In this document: positions 24,991-36,386 of the stretch, in pieces | Position numbering within the stretch: the stretch's first letter is position 1 | How the letters are laid out: each line of letters begins with the position of its first letter | Assembly: GCA_022113835.1 (NCBI GenBank) | Contig: JAILWY010000026.1 | Span: 9,265,001 to 9,329,000 of the forward strand | Source: Atopsyche davidsoni | Lineage: Eukaryota; Arthropoda; Insecta; Trichoptera; Hydrobiosidae | Direction: 5' to 3' | DNA: 64,000 nucleotides | Notes under the pieces: model-generated | Seen by the model: the letters and a program-made list of their open reading frames with translations, nothing else | Told to the model about the DNA's origin: nothing | Database searches by the model: none | Translations under genes and position numbers: made by a program

Positions 24991-26219
24991 TATTTTTCCT
25001 CAACATTTCTTGAGAAATATTTTTGAGTTAGATCATGAAGTCTATAATAGATTGAACGTTGGCCATAGCACGCAACACTAATAGTTGGAAAATAAATCTG
25101 AACTTCCATAGGAATATGTATCTGTAGTCTTTGTTTTTTTTTTTTCAATAATCTTAAAATAAAATGTACTGTGTTCTTCTTACGTTACGCTGCGTTTACG
25201 TTCACAAATTTTTTTTGCTATTTTATGTAACTACATAGTTCTTTACAATTATAAATTTCAATGCAATAATTTTCTGTGTGATGTATATCAATATACTCAT
25301 ATATTCCACTCACATATGATTTTAAAACTGAGCTGGGAAACTTCCGTATCAACGATGTCTCTTGAACCTACAGGTAACTCATCTACCCACGCTGAAGTTA
25401 AAACTAACCCGTGGGGCTCAGCTACGCATCCTGTATTTATTATTACTTTCATAAGTAGGTCAGCGGTAACTATCAAATCTTACTTACTTTTAGATATATG
25501 TGAGTTTATTATGCGCAACATTGTGCAATGCATTGTAATTCAATGCAATAATATTGTGTAAAAAAAATATTGACCAATAATTTTCACGCTGCACCCTCAA
25601 TAGGTTTGAACTGTAGAAAGGCGTGGCTTCTATGTAAACAGGGCAATAAAGTTTTTGTTTACATTATGATAGTTAACGGTCTTGGGAATTCCGTGTGATA
25701 GTAAATTTAATGTTTTGTAGAGAATCCTCGTAGATCGTAGTTTCCTATCCGTCGCCAATACGTCAACTTTCCACCCACATTCATCCGGGAAATTGGCGTT
25801 CTAGGAGAAATAGGGCAATGACGTCTTTGTAACTTGGCCAAATATCGCACTATACGAACATTTACATAACGCATAAAAAATCTTTTGTGCTCTTAGTGAT
25901 TTTTTTCCTAGGTATAGTCTATTTAATTTTATAAAAAAAAAGTTTACTGTTAAAATAAAAAAAAATCAGCTTTACTAATTTTTAATAAGTTTAAATTCAC
26001 ATTGAATTGAAGCTATAATAACTTTTCTACTTTATGCATTTGCCAAAAAATCCTTTTGTTCGTAGTGTTTAATTTTTACTTACTTTAAATTAGTTTGAAT
26101 AAAATGTTGCAACTTTTCTTTGCTCTTGAATTTTTTGGTTTCCTTCCAACACTTTCTCCACAACTGACGGTCGACCTTGTCTCGAGCAATTAGTGATAAT
26201 CGTGCATAAATAGATCCGG
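24991..26219. other. AT-rich milton intron
   Basis: A plus frame at 25316-25561 includes TSVSTMSLEPTGNSSTHAEV and a CCTACAG|GTAACT donor-like site, but shows no acceptor or family match. The rest is AT-rich with homopolymer runs. Confidence 0.4.
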
Positions 26220-26880
26220 ACATTCCAGGATCGCCATTGACGCGACAGTCACGGAAACTGAGCGAAAAGCTGCGAGGAGCGTCTCGGGCGGAGGAGGAGG
26301 TTGGGCGCGCCGCCGCTGTTGGCGCCCGTCCATCCGTCCATCCGCCCAAACCTCTCAGCTGTTTATTTCTGGTCGACAGTCTCCGCACGCACCGGCCGCT
26401 TATCGCGCCTCGCGCCTCTCGCCTCTCGCCTCTGGAGTCCGCGATACATTTTTCATTCAATATTCGCCCGGCCCGGATTTAGCCGGTCCCGACGTGAGGA
26501 CTCGCGCGGACGTCGCGGCTGACCCTGTTTCGGAGGAGACGTCTCGCCGCGGTTAGATCACCCGAGTCGCTTGGCAGGCGAGCGAGTGTCGCAACCCTCG
26601 TTACGCGATGAAGTATCGGCTCGTCTCGATCGACTTCGACAGGGAGACTGATCGATCGACGGGGAAATATTCACAATTATAGATCGGGCGCGCAAATAGT
26701 TACGTTCTCCTGGAAAATCGGAATGCGAATTGGATCTCTTCCGGCGTAGTGGTGTTCGAAGTGTCCATAGACGGTCGCGAGCGATAGTGGCCGTTTCGCG
26801 TGTGCTGCGGAGTGCTGTCGCCTGAGAAGTGTCCCGGAGCGGGCGCTGTCCCGGCTGGGCGGCTGGACGGCGGGCGCAGG
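26220..26880. promoter_or_regulatory. CpG-rich promoter island before a milton alternative first exon
   Basis: GC content rises sharply from about 26220. The block holds short tandem words (a repeated GTCCATCC near 26327, CGCCTCT near 26404-26432) and many CpG. A CATAAATA lies at its left edge near 26204. It runs directly into the ATG at 26881. Its position makes it a likely alternative promoter and 5' UTR of milton. No start site can be fixed. Confidence 0.45.
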
Positions 26881-26980
26881 ATGTACACGGCGGCGACCGC
26901 GCGGGGCCGCCCGAACCTCCGCCGGCAGTCCTCCGTGGACATCGGCGATAAACACAAGCTCCTGTGTTCTTGGAGTAATG
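26881..26980 (+). CDS. milt: milton alternative first coding exon (candidate)
   Basis: ATG at 26881, after a CpG-rich leader, opens MYTAATARGRPNLRRQSSVD and continues to CSWSN. A donor at ATG|GTTATT (26981) leaves one G, so joining to 36064 gives GAG and reads SWSNEVCSGGELPEVEI, keeping the family's acidic residue before VC. A second possible donor three codons earlier (GGA|GTAATG) also fits the phase but gives Lys. Both donors are weak. RRQSSVD resembles a basophilic kinase site. This would give a milton isoform with a short basic N-terminus in place of the 24285-encoded one. The frame is also open on the other strand, so openness alone proves little. Confidence 0.5.
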
Positions 26981-28840
26981 GTTATTGTTTTCTTCATTTT
27001 TGGTGATAACCGATTGTTTTCGGTACACGAATACTGAAGCTTCAAATGAGTTGAGGTTTTTGTCATCTGACCAACTAGTGGATTAAAAACTGACACTAGT
27101 GACCACCATTAAGTACATCTTTGTGGCCAAGTGCATATTAACAATTGTACGACTCCTTCACCTAATGTCGTTCGTCGTGTGTGTGTGCTGATAATAAATT
27201 GTTTTTCTATAATGCACCTGCATTAAATCTATATAACTAACCGTACGCTCGCGACTGCATACATCACCGATGAATTCAGTCCTCTCGACTTCGACTAGCG
27301 GCTTCTCAGCCAGATGTGCAAATACATCTGTACTTATACCCCGCATAAACAAACGGTGAGTCGGCGTCCTGCCGTAGGGCCTCGTGCCCCTCCGACTAGC
27401 CGAGAACTGAAATCGATGCAAGCAAAGCACGGCAAAAGCAGATTAGTTAGGCCAGAGCGCGGAACGTTCGAAGAACTTCTAATTATCGACCACACAGTAG
27501 AGATTAAATTAGAAGTATTACTTTTTGTGTGGTGTGTTGACTTTGGACTGTCAGACGTTCTTCTATTCTCGTCCAACAAGCGTGTCAGTCGTAGAGTAGG
27601 TCCCAAATCTTACAACCGTTCGATTAGCACTTGGATATATTAGAACCGTTGGATAACAGCAAACCGAACTGCTGGAGAATTCACCCTACCGCTCTGTGCA
27701 CTCGAATGGCTTGCAGTTGGAACACGATTTATCTCTCGGCGCTGAGAAGACAGCAGAAAAACCATTCGTCTTTGAAAGTGTTTATTCAGGGTTACGTTAA
27801 AAATAATGTATATACTGTATCATACGCCAGATATTTTATTTTACAAGCTCTCGTCTTTGTCAGTGCACGTCCTCGTGTATTTATAATTTTTCTATTGATT
27901 ACGTCGTCACTATTTCTTTAGTAGATTCGGGAAAACCTGTTACTCGTACATCACGAAGACAATCATTATTAAGTCCAACATGATTTCCTGAACATTTAAT
28001 TATTAATATCCGTACAAATATAGCTTTAACATTTTATAACGAATGGAGCGACAGTAACCTTTGGAATAATTTTTCACCAAGCAGTATTTAAAATTGCGTC
28101 AATTATGTTTAAAGTAAAGTCCAATTGAAAATAGTGATAACTCATTCGAGCGGTTTAAGACCTCTGCAGACAACACAACACGACCGCCAACCAACCGGTG
28201 TCGGCCGGTTAGCGGTTTTTTTCTAAAGACATGGAGGACGTATTTGTCAGCTTAGAAATAGTTAAACAAAATATCAAACACGTGAACTGCACCGCAGTCA
28301 TACTTAAAATAGATTTTGTTATCTTTTACAATTTCCAGCAGGCGCGTATCGATTCCGTAGAGCGTGGAGGGTCTGTTAATGGCCATAAGACGGTCACGCT
28401 TGTTGTATGTTTTCCAACTATTACTGTTGGATTTAATTGATTGTCCATTTCTTTATATGTATATGGCTTTGTAAAGTCTGTTTTTACCGTGCTTGGCGAA
28501 GAAAAAAAACACTTGTATTTGTGGAATCAAACTTGAATTTGAGAAATCAAAGATAATTTATTTTCCATTTATGAACTTGTAGGTAATGAGTAAAAGGTAG
28601 ATGCGTAGCAATTTCGAATAGTATGACTTTAGAGCAGGTAACTTGGTAATATTCGTGTTTGGCTTGCATGCTAAAGGCTGGTTCTTTTTAGTGTCGGAAA
28701 TTCCTGGTGATTATTCTTGCCTCTGGCGCTTGCCCTATTTGAGTGTTGACCCACGAGAGTGCAGAGTAGATTGCGTGCCGTTGCTCTATTTTTCCATCGA
28801 TTTTGGCAACCAAACCGTTACATAATGTCGTAGGAGGGAC

Positions 28841-28913
28841 ATACACAGACTACTCGCTTTTCTCACCAGAGATAGGTCACTGTTCTTTGAACTCTGACCT
28901 ATCTTCTGTGTAT
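28841..28913. other. Imperfect intronic hairpin
   Basis: A continuous 19-nt 3' strand (28895-28913) is fully complementary to two 5' segments, 28870-28879 and 28841-28849, separated by a 20-nt bulge (28850-28869). The terminal loop is 15 nt. Too irregular for a standard pre-miRNA, but not expected by chance at this length in this composition. Confidence 0.35.
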
Positions 28914-29636
28914 ATTTATCGAGTGCACAGTTTCCTACGTGTTAATATTGAGAATTTATTTATCACTAATGCCAGCGTTTGAAAGGCCTTATACAATTTA
29001 AACATTTTCTCATCCGTTCGTTTTAGCTTCTCACGCTATCTGGTGCAGCTATAATCAATCAGTCATTTTTTCCCTGTGATATTTTTAGACAGATGATTTG
29101 TTAATTCTTTTTTATTATTTACTGCGTGCATTTAAAAATAAATCCAACGGTTGCGCTTCCGTCTCACGAATTCGATATTTTCTAGAAAACACTTCTACAA
29201 AGCAAATGTTCTCTGCTGGTGTCGCAGGTTTCATGCTGAATATAATGATTTAGATTCAGCATCCCATTATTCTGAATTCACATAACTCTCAGCTTGCTTT
29301 TAAATTGTTTTTTTTTCAATGGAGCTGTTTGAATTCTTATGTACACAATATAAATTTTTCTGGAGAATACTTCTTTAAACGCTCGAATTAAAAAAAAAAT
29401 TATTTAATACCTATATATTTTAAATAAACTATACATGAATATTACTTTAAATATTTAAAAAATAGTATTTTTCATATAAAGAAAATTTATATAAAATTAA
29501 TATTAAAAAAAAAAACGATCGCTAGACGTTGAAACACAATTACGACTTCTTGTTAGGTCATAAAAAATATTGTAGATTTACATGCATTAAGGTTTTACAA
29601 AAGTATGTTTAAAAATGATTATAAGACATAATTGGT

Positions 29637-29948
29637 CTAATATGTGACATCATTTCTGTCATTCGTTTTCAAAATGATAGATATATAACCAAAACGGAAT
29701 TGGTGATCTTTAGTATCACCATGCAGAAGAATCCACTCCGAAAACTTAGGAATTGGGTCTGTGTGTCTTGATGATGTTTCATGATGTTTTTTTGATTGTT
29801 TGATATCACTGAAGAAGTGTAATTGTGCCACGTACGAAATATTGGCAGAAAAACCGCCATCATCAGACACGAACCTGATTCTCAAAATTATAACTGAATT
29901 ATTAAGAAAAACTTTTAACAAAAAGAGCAACAAAAAAACGCCCCCCAA
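29637..29948 (-). other. Minus-strand frame with a CUB-like stretch
   Basis: The translation contains ILRIRFVSDDGGFSANISYV, which resembles the last strands of a CUB domain (L.I.F.SD....GF.A.Y). A donor-like TTTC|GTACGT follows ANIS, so only the part before it may be exon. The residues after it look random and AT-driven. There are no neighbouring exons. Possibly a stray or decayed exon of a CUB protein, possibly chance. Confidence 0.25.
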
Positions 29949-32900
29949 GCCTTAATTATATATTTTGTGATTACAGTTAAGTCTTTATGAAAGTTTGTAT
30001 TGCCTAAATATCTATCCTTTGTTTTACTGTGTCCTTTGTTAGTATTTTAAATTAAAGATATTCGAGATACGGATTACATAGTTAGAGCAAAACTATGCGG
30101 CGATTTGATTCCATAGGAAGTTAATAGATGTAATTATTTGCAATAACTTGTTATCTTCACTATAAATCTATTCCGTATAAATTCTTTTCCCGTCAGATGG
30201 ACGCTGTTCGTTTTCATTTCGTGTCTATTAATCGCTTTCATTTGCATTTCTTTAAAATAGAGCGTCGCGTTGGTAGTCCTATATAAATCGTGGCGACGCT
30301 CATACCGCATTCTCAATTATTTATTTACTTTATGAAAGTCGTCACGTGGCAATCTTCCTCACCTCAATTCTACTTATGTATTATAAGTAACAATGTTCGC
30401 TTGCATTCGTTACGCACCTCCTTCCGAGACGAAACGTACAATTACACAAGACGTAGACGTAAATATTAAGATTCAGTCTGGATAAATTTTTAATTCAATA
30501 GATATATTATATTACAGATATATTATATCATCAGATATACTATCTCTATTTTTTGTTTACTGAAGTATTAACATTAATTACTGAGTAATTTTTACAATTG
30601 TCTAAAGTGTGACAGATTTTTCTTTAAAAAAAAATAGTATACGTGAACATATATTTATAACTGTGTACAGATGATAGATTATTCCTCTGTATTTATTTTG
30701 GAATATCATAATAAAAACGTAATTCAGGTATTATTACATACAAAATAAAAATTATGATCTATCATAGATATGTTTTAAGTATTAGAATATTGCTGTGCTT
30801 TCACTAGTTTCAGAGGCAAGAAAATATTACTTTAAATTTTTAACGTTTTTCAATACATCTGGCTTTATTGAAATTCTATTAGCATTAATAAAACATGCCC
30901 CCAATACTATAAATATCTTCACAGGCCGATGCGATCCAGGTGTAATTAAACATATTTAATTTGTTTTGTTTGTGTGCATAATATTTATTTAATTTATGCT
31001 GCTCTCTAAAATTTATTGGTCTAAGAAAAATATTCCAAAAACTGCTGTTTTCATGGGCGATGTTGAAGGAATTATTGTTTGCTGGTGGTTACATTTTATT
31101 TTATTAGACTAAAAGTTACAGACTTGTATCTTTATTTAACATACTTAATATTTATTAAAAAAAGCAAGAAAGCAGATTTCGTTTTATAAAGCTATGTTTA
31201 TTTATTTTATAAATAAGCAATTAAAAAATAAGTTATAAAATTATGTAAATATTTAAATACGTTTTTAAACAATGCTTCTAGACAATTAATGAAGGTCCTG
31301 TGATTTACACGTATTGCCCTTTGCAATATTAAATATTCTAATACATATTGTTACACACTGAACTACTTTTTTTAAATTAATCAAAAAATAGGATTTTCTC
31401 AGAACGGTATAAAAAATGAAATATTTGTCTTTATTAAAAAAAATATCGTTACCAGCGCAAGAGTGCATTGTTCGTCATGAAGTCTTTTTGACAAAATTAG
31501 AGCAGGCAAATATTTTTAGTTTACGGCTATATTTGTGTACTTTAAATATTAAAATTAAATATATCTAAATTGGAAGAGTGTCGTGTTGCAATGAACTTGT
31601 ACTCAACTTATATTTTTTTATAATATTTAGCTCAATACTTGTAATTTGTCTAATAATGCATTCTTAATCTAAAGCAGGGATACCGATGTGTAAATATAAT
31701 CCATTCCACATTATTTCTAATGTAGAGTCGTAGACATTATGACATGGTTATTATTTTCTTGACGATTAACCGCGACCTGCAGGTCAAAGTAAAACATCGC
31801 CATCTGCAGTAATTGATTGCATTTGCTGCACGAGTTTATCTTTGTAAGATGCAACAATAGTTTTATAATAAATTAATTAAAAAATACCCGGTGTATTATT
31901 ATCGTCCATTTGCATAATATACTCATAATATGATTTTTTTGCATCAGTAACGATTTCATTTTCTTCGTAAAAAAAAAAACAATTTTCTAAAAATTAGATA
32001 ATTTAAATAATATATCACAAACATGCCTAGCGTTCGTTTTGTATTGACGCTCATAAACTGGACCTAATTTCAATTGATTCAATCTATATGCTTAATGAAT
32101 GACAACTCTGGCAATTTACTTAGCCGGTTATAGGAACATCCTCCGACAGTCGAGGCTGTAAGTCAGTGTGCCGCGTCAAGCCGTTCCGGTCTCGCAGCCG
32201 AGCTGCCGTATGAAGTTTGACGTGTGCATTTTTTATAGATAAACTTCCAACCGCATTAAATAATCGCGCCAAATTTATATAAGAACTGGTTCCTAAGAAC
32301 TCGGTGATGTCACGATGAGTAACTTTTTATGAAAGTTATAACCGAGATCCGATCGTGTATTGGCTACCCACGTGTCGTGTATATCTTAGCAAGGCTAACA
32401 GTTTTATATAATGCCTGCAAAATACACTGTACCAATTTTTTTTACATTAAAGGTTGCTTTAGGCAAATTGTAATCTTAGGCAGATCGTACCCCTGATTTC
32501 TATCTTAATAGTAATAACAAATGTTGTAGTTACGTTATTAAATATATTTTACTTAATCTTGATTAAAAAATGAATGCATTAAATGAATCAAGTGGTTACA
32601 AATTTCGATACCCATATTCAGTGCTTTGAAAATATCTAATTAAATATGAAGTATTTTGAATGTTTGCATGTATTGTCTGCCTGACTTTGTCAGTTTGCCT
32701 GTTATTTTGTTTGCTAGGGATTTTAAAGTGTTCTTATCAATTTGGAAATAAGTTGTTTTTTCTTTTTCAATACTCAATTAAACGAAATTGTTAACGGGTT
32801 GGGAATTAAAAATAACAAGTATGCCTTTCATAGGGCATTCTGTTTTTGGGTGGTATTAAAAAAGGCACACGTAAGACTTGATATTTCATAAATCTTTGAA

Positions 32901-35900
32901 AACTTTTTATGTACATAATATGATCGATCATTGGAGATTGTACGAAACAATATATTGAAATATATATATTGTAAAAATATATTTAAATCCTATTTTATTC
33001 TATCTTTATTGTGTTATCTATACACAGTCAATTTTCATATTTTAAAGATTGTCATATATATTTTAACTATGTATGTATATTTAAAACGATACTCCCAAGT
33101 GTATTTTAAATAAACCATAGAATATACAATTTATATTTTTCCGCTTTTATGTATACGAAACAATCTATACTTTTTATTTGGATATAAAAATATCTCACGG
33201 TGCTATCATTGTTCTTGCATTTTTATGTGATATTATGCCGAATATACGGCCAAAACTCAATTTTCGAGACAGTGTCTCGCCACATAAAGGGTTAAGGAGA
33301 AAATTATTCAAAAATGTTGGCACAAAAACGCAATAATCTCCGCTGAGAAAGTAACGAGTGTGCCGGCGGGACGGCCTATTATTTCGTAAATCTTCGTTTT
33401 CTTTATCGTACACGTAGTCATTCAATCTAATACGTTACACCGAAGCATACGAAGATATTCGTATATTAGTTCAGCGTAGTTGTAGTCCATGTCTTGTTCA
33501 GGCTTGAATAAATAGTGCGCCCATATCTGCTAACATTTCGATTGGTTAGTTTTTATTATTCAACTGCGATGCGTTGGATATGGCCGAGCGGAGTTCCCGT
33601 CAAATGCCTAATTGGCCTGCCCGCGGGCGTCCTCGTATGCTCATTCCATGCCCAGATGTAGTCACATCTAAAATTCAGTCGAAAACAAAAAATTGAGCAT
33701 CACATCTAAGCTAGAAAACAATGGTATGTCTAGCGTCACGTCCGATGAATCTGAATTGCTAATATGTGTTACAGAATCCTTGATGTAAAATTATGTTATA
33801 TCACTGTATAAGATTTATTTTTAATTAGTTATAATTAAAAATGGTACTTTGGACATAACTATGGTTAATGTGGTTTTAATCGTGCAAACCAAACGCTCGC
33901 TTCATTTGTGACAGCACCATTATTTGTTATCATTCATGAAATCTCTTTTAAATTTGAATCATGGAGTCTATAACATCTTTTTACAGTATAAAAAACATTT
34001 TTTCAATTTATGTTTGGTTAAGCATCGTGTATCACATTAAAAAAATATTTTTCTTTATGAACAAATCAATTTTACGTTAATTTTTTAAAACGATAAAATT
34101 GATACATGGACTAAATTTTCAAAAGAATACATGTTTATAATGATTGAAAAACCATGAAAGTGAAACTTATGAAAGTTTCAAAATATTATTTAGGAATGCA
34201 TTTCTTAGCCACTATATATTTCTTTCTACGTAGCTATGTATAAACCACTTGGTTTTCACTGCGCTTAGATTTTCACCATTCCATTGGTACATGCGTCATG
34301 TCTATATTTACGTTGTACGTGAGTATAAAGTAGTAGATTAGTAGAGGTGCTATAATGCATACATCGCGGTGTTTGCTCGGCATTATGTAACTGCCAGGTT
34401 GCATTCCTATTCACGCGTTTAACTTGAACCTTTTTAACTACTGGAAAAGAAGAAAATACATATTCACACAGTTTCGTTTTTAAATTATGGTAGATTCATG
34501 CGGAATTCTGTAATGTCTTCTCGCATTAAGATTTCTCTCGTCTCATCTTTTGTGAAAAATGTTTAAATGCTTGGCGGCCGTGTGGAATTATTAAGAGTCG
34601 CGAAAAAGCTATCGGTAGACAATGCACAATGAAGGCAGACTGAAACATTATTTATTGTTGCGCTTGGCGGGAACCTCAGCCGAATCACTTTATTTTTCAC
34701 TTGTTCAAGGAATATACTTACTGCCAGCACGTCCGCTTTGTGAATTTATATTCAGTTGGCCTTCCTTCCATTAAAAACTAGACGAAAATTTAAGCATAAC
34801 CCTTGAAGAACACTCGTTTTGTTAAATCAATATTTCTAATGGTTTTATCATTGTTGCTTATGATTTACAAGTTATTGTCAAAATCGATCAGGGTACGCAT
34901 TTCGTTCAGTTATTTTCTTATAAAATAAATTGTTTTATAATTAAAACAAAACAAATGTAAATGTAATAAGAATATTAATTATTCTACGTTCTATTGTATA
35001 TACAAAAACGAATATTCGTATAATTATAACATAATTATGTTATCGGTAGAATAAACTTAGTAAATATTTATTTTTAACCTATGACTGCCGGATTTGAGTC
35101 CGTTATTTTAATCACTACGATATCAAGGTGATTTTTTTTTTAAATTATAGTATGTATCCATATACAACACTTTTATAAATAAATTAAATAACCTTGTATT
35201 TAAAAGTATACCTACGAAAAATCCACCTTTATTCAGAAAATAAAAAAATCATTTTATTTTGATAAATTAATACTTGTTCAAAAAAATCTAATCTAAGTCC
35301 TATTTTTGACTTTTGAACCCGCCCATTTAAAATAATGGTCCGGTGTCATTTCTTATCTCCGTGTAATAATCCAGTGTACAGTATGAACTCAAACTAATTA
35401 CTTAGAGAGCGTAATTATCTTGGATTTATTTATATTGCTTCAAACACAATTCTTTAAAACTATTTTATCCTAAACCAAATTTATAAATCTTTTTGAACTG
35501 TCTATTGATGTTGCTTTATCTGGTGTGCTTTAATCTTTTTGTCTAGACGCAGAGTTTTTTTTTAGTTTTTGTGTCATATTAACTACTGTAAAACAAGACT
35601 TCACGTTTTCTGATAAGATAATATTTTTGCGCAAACCTTGTACCAATTCATGATTTATACTCTTATCTGATATGCAGTATATTTGTGATGCAATGCAATT
35701 ATCATCATTACGTGCGAACATACTCTCGATGAAGCGTCGATAGTGTCGGGGTGCACTCGGAAAGTGAACTTCACGACATATTGATCAAATAAAAAACTAA
35801 CTTCACAGTAGATAAACCGCTCAGTGTTTACTCAACCCGTCATCACACCGTGCGTGATGGTAAATATGGAAATCTTAAGTAAATATATCCATTCGCGGCT

Positions 35901-36063
35901 TGACAAGTTTACTGTTCGCATTAGGGAGCCGTCGCCGGACTGTGGCACAGTACGTATCTCGCGTTAATTTGTCGGACTTCAGTCCGATGTCATATTGCTG
36001 GTATTCGGCGGCGGACCGTGAATGCTCGACTCGATAGCACTGACTCGGTGTGTTTCTGCGCAG

Positions 36064-36168
36064 AGGTCTGCAGCGGCGGAGAGCTTCCAGAGGTGGAGAT
36101 CATTAGCCTCCTGCATGAGAACATACCCAAGTACCGGCTCAGGGCTGATTCCTTGACGGCGTTCTCAG
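36064..36168 (+). CDS. milt: milton (TRAK) HAP1_N exon 1
   Basis: Acceptor TTTCTGCGCAG, donor TCTCAG|GTAACA, 105 bp, phase 1 in and phase 1 out. It encodes (E)VCSGGELPEVEIISLLHEN and IPKYRLRADSLTAFS. LPEVEIISLL followed by a basic K/YRLRAD segment is the diagnostic opening of the HAP1_N domain in Milton, TRAK1 and TRAK2. That N-terminal coiled-coil region binds kinesin heavy chain and dynein/dynactin. The insect/vertebrate LLEEQ is LLHEN here. No nearby in-frame start exists, so this is internal, supplied by exons at 24285 or 26881. Confidence 0.95.
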
Positions 36169-36281
36169 GTAACACTTCACTTCCTATTTTAATACGAGCT
36201 TTCTCGGTAAACGCATCACCTTGCGTTTATCCTTGATTTCGCGCTCTCGGCCTCTAATGCAATCGTGTCTTCCGTGTTTAG
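36169..36281 (+). other. milton intron between the two HAP1_N exons
   Basis: 113-bp GT-AG intron, in contrast to the 9-25 kb introns on either side. Confidence 0.9.
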
Positions 36282-36386
36282 GGTACGAGAATCAAGACTG
36301 GTTCATTCCTTCACCTGCCCTCAAGTTAGACGACGTGGACCTGAAACTCTCTCCCGACCAGATCAGGGAGACCCTTAATTATTTCC
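36282..36386 (+). CDS. milt: milton (TRAK) HAP1_N exon 2
   Basis: Acceptor CCGTGTTTAG, donor TTTCC|GTGAGT, 105 bp, phase 1 in and out. It encodes GYENQDWFIPSPALKLDD and LSPDQIRETLNYF, matching the GYENQDW and E.T..YF blocks of Milton and TRAK2. It leaves one C, so the next exon should start TG to make the Leu of the family's L-C-x-E-R-V block. That exon (with QMTKTYND) is not found anywhere before 64000, so this intron is at least 27.6 kb and the gene continues past the window. Confidence 0.95.

Larger units (their letters stand above)
26981..36063. other. milton intron, about 9 kb, AT-rich
   Basis: No further milton exon found. It contains an imperfect hairpin (28841-28913), a CUB-like minus-strand frame (29637-29948) and a triplicated AGATATATTATAT-like word at 30500-30540. 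GC rises slightly at 27240-27420 and 32140-32200. No transposon recognised. Confidence 0.5.
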
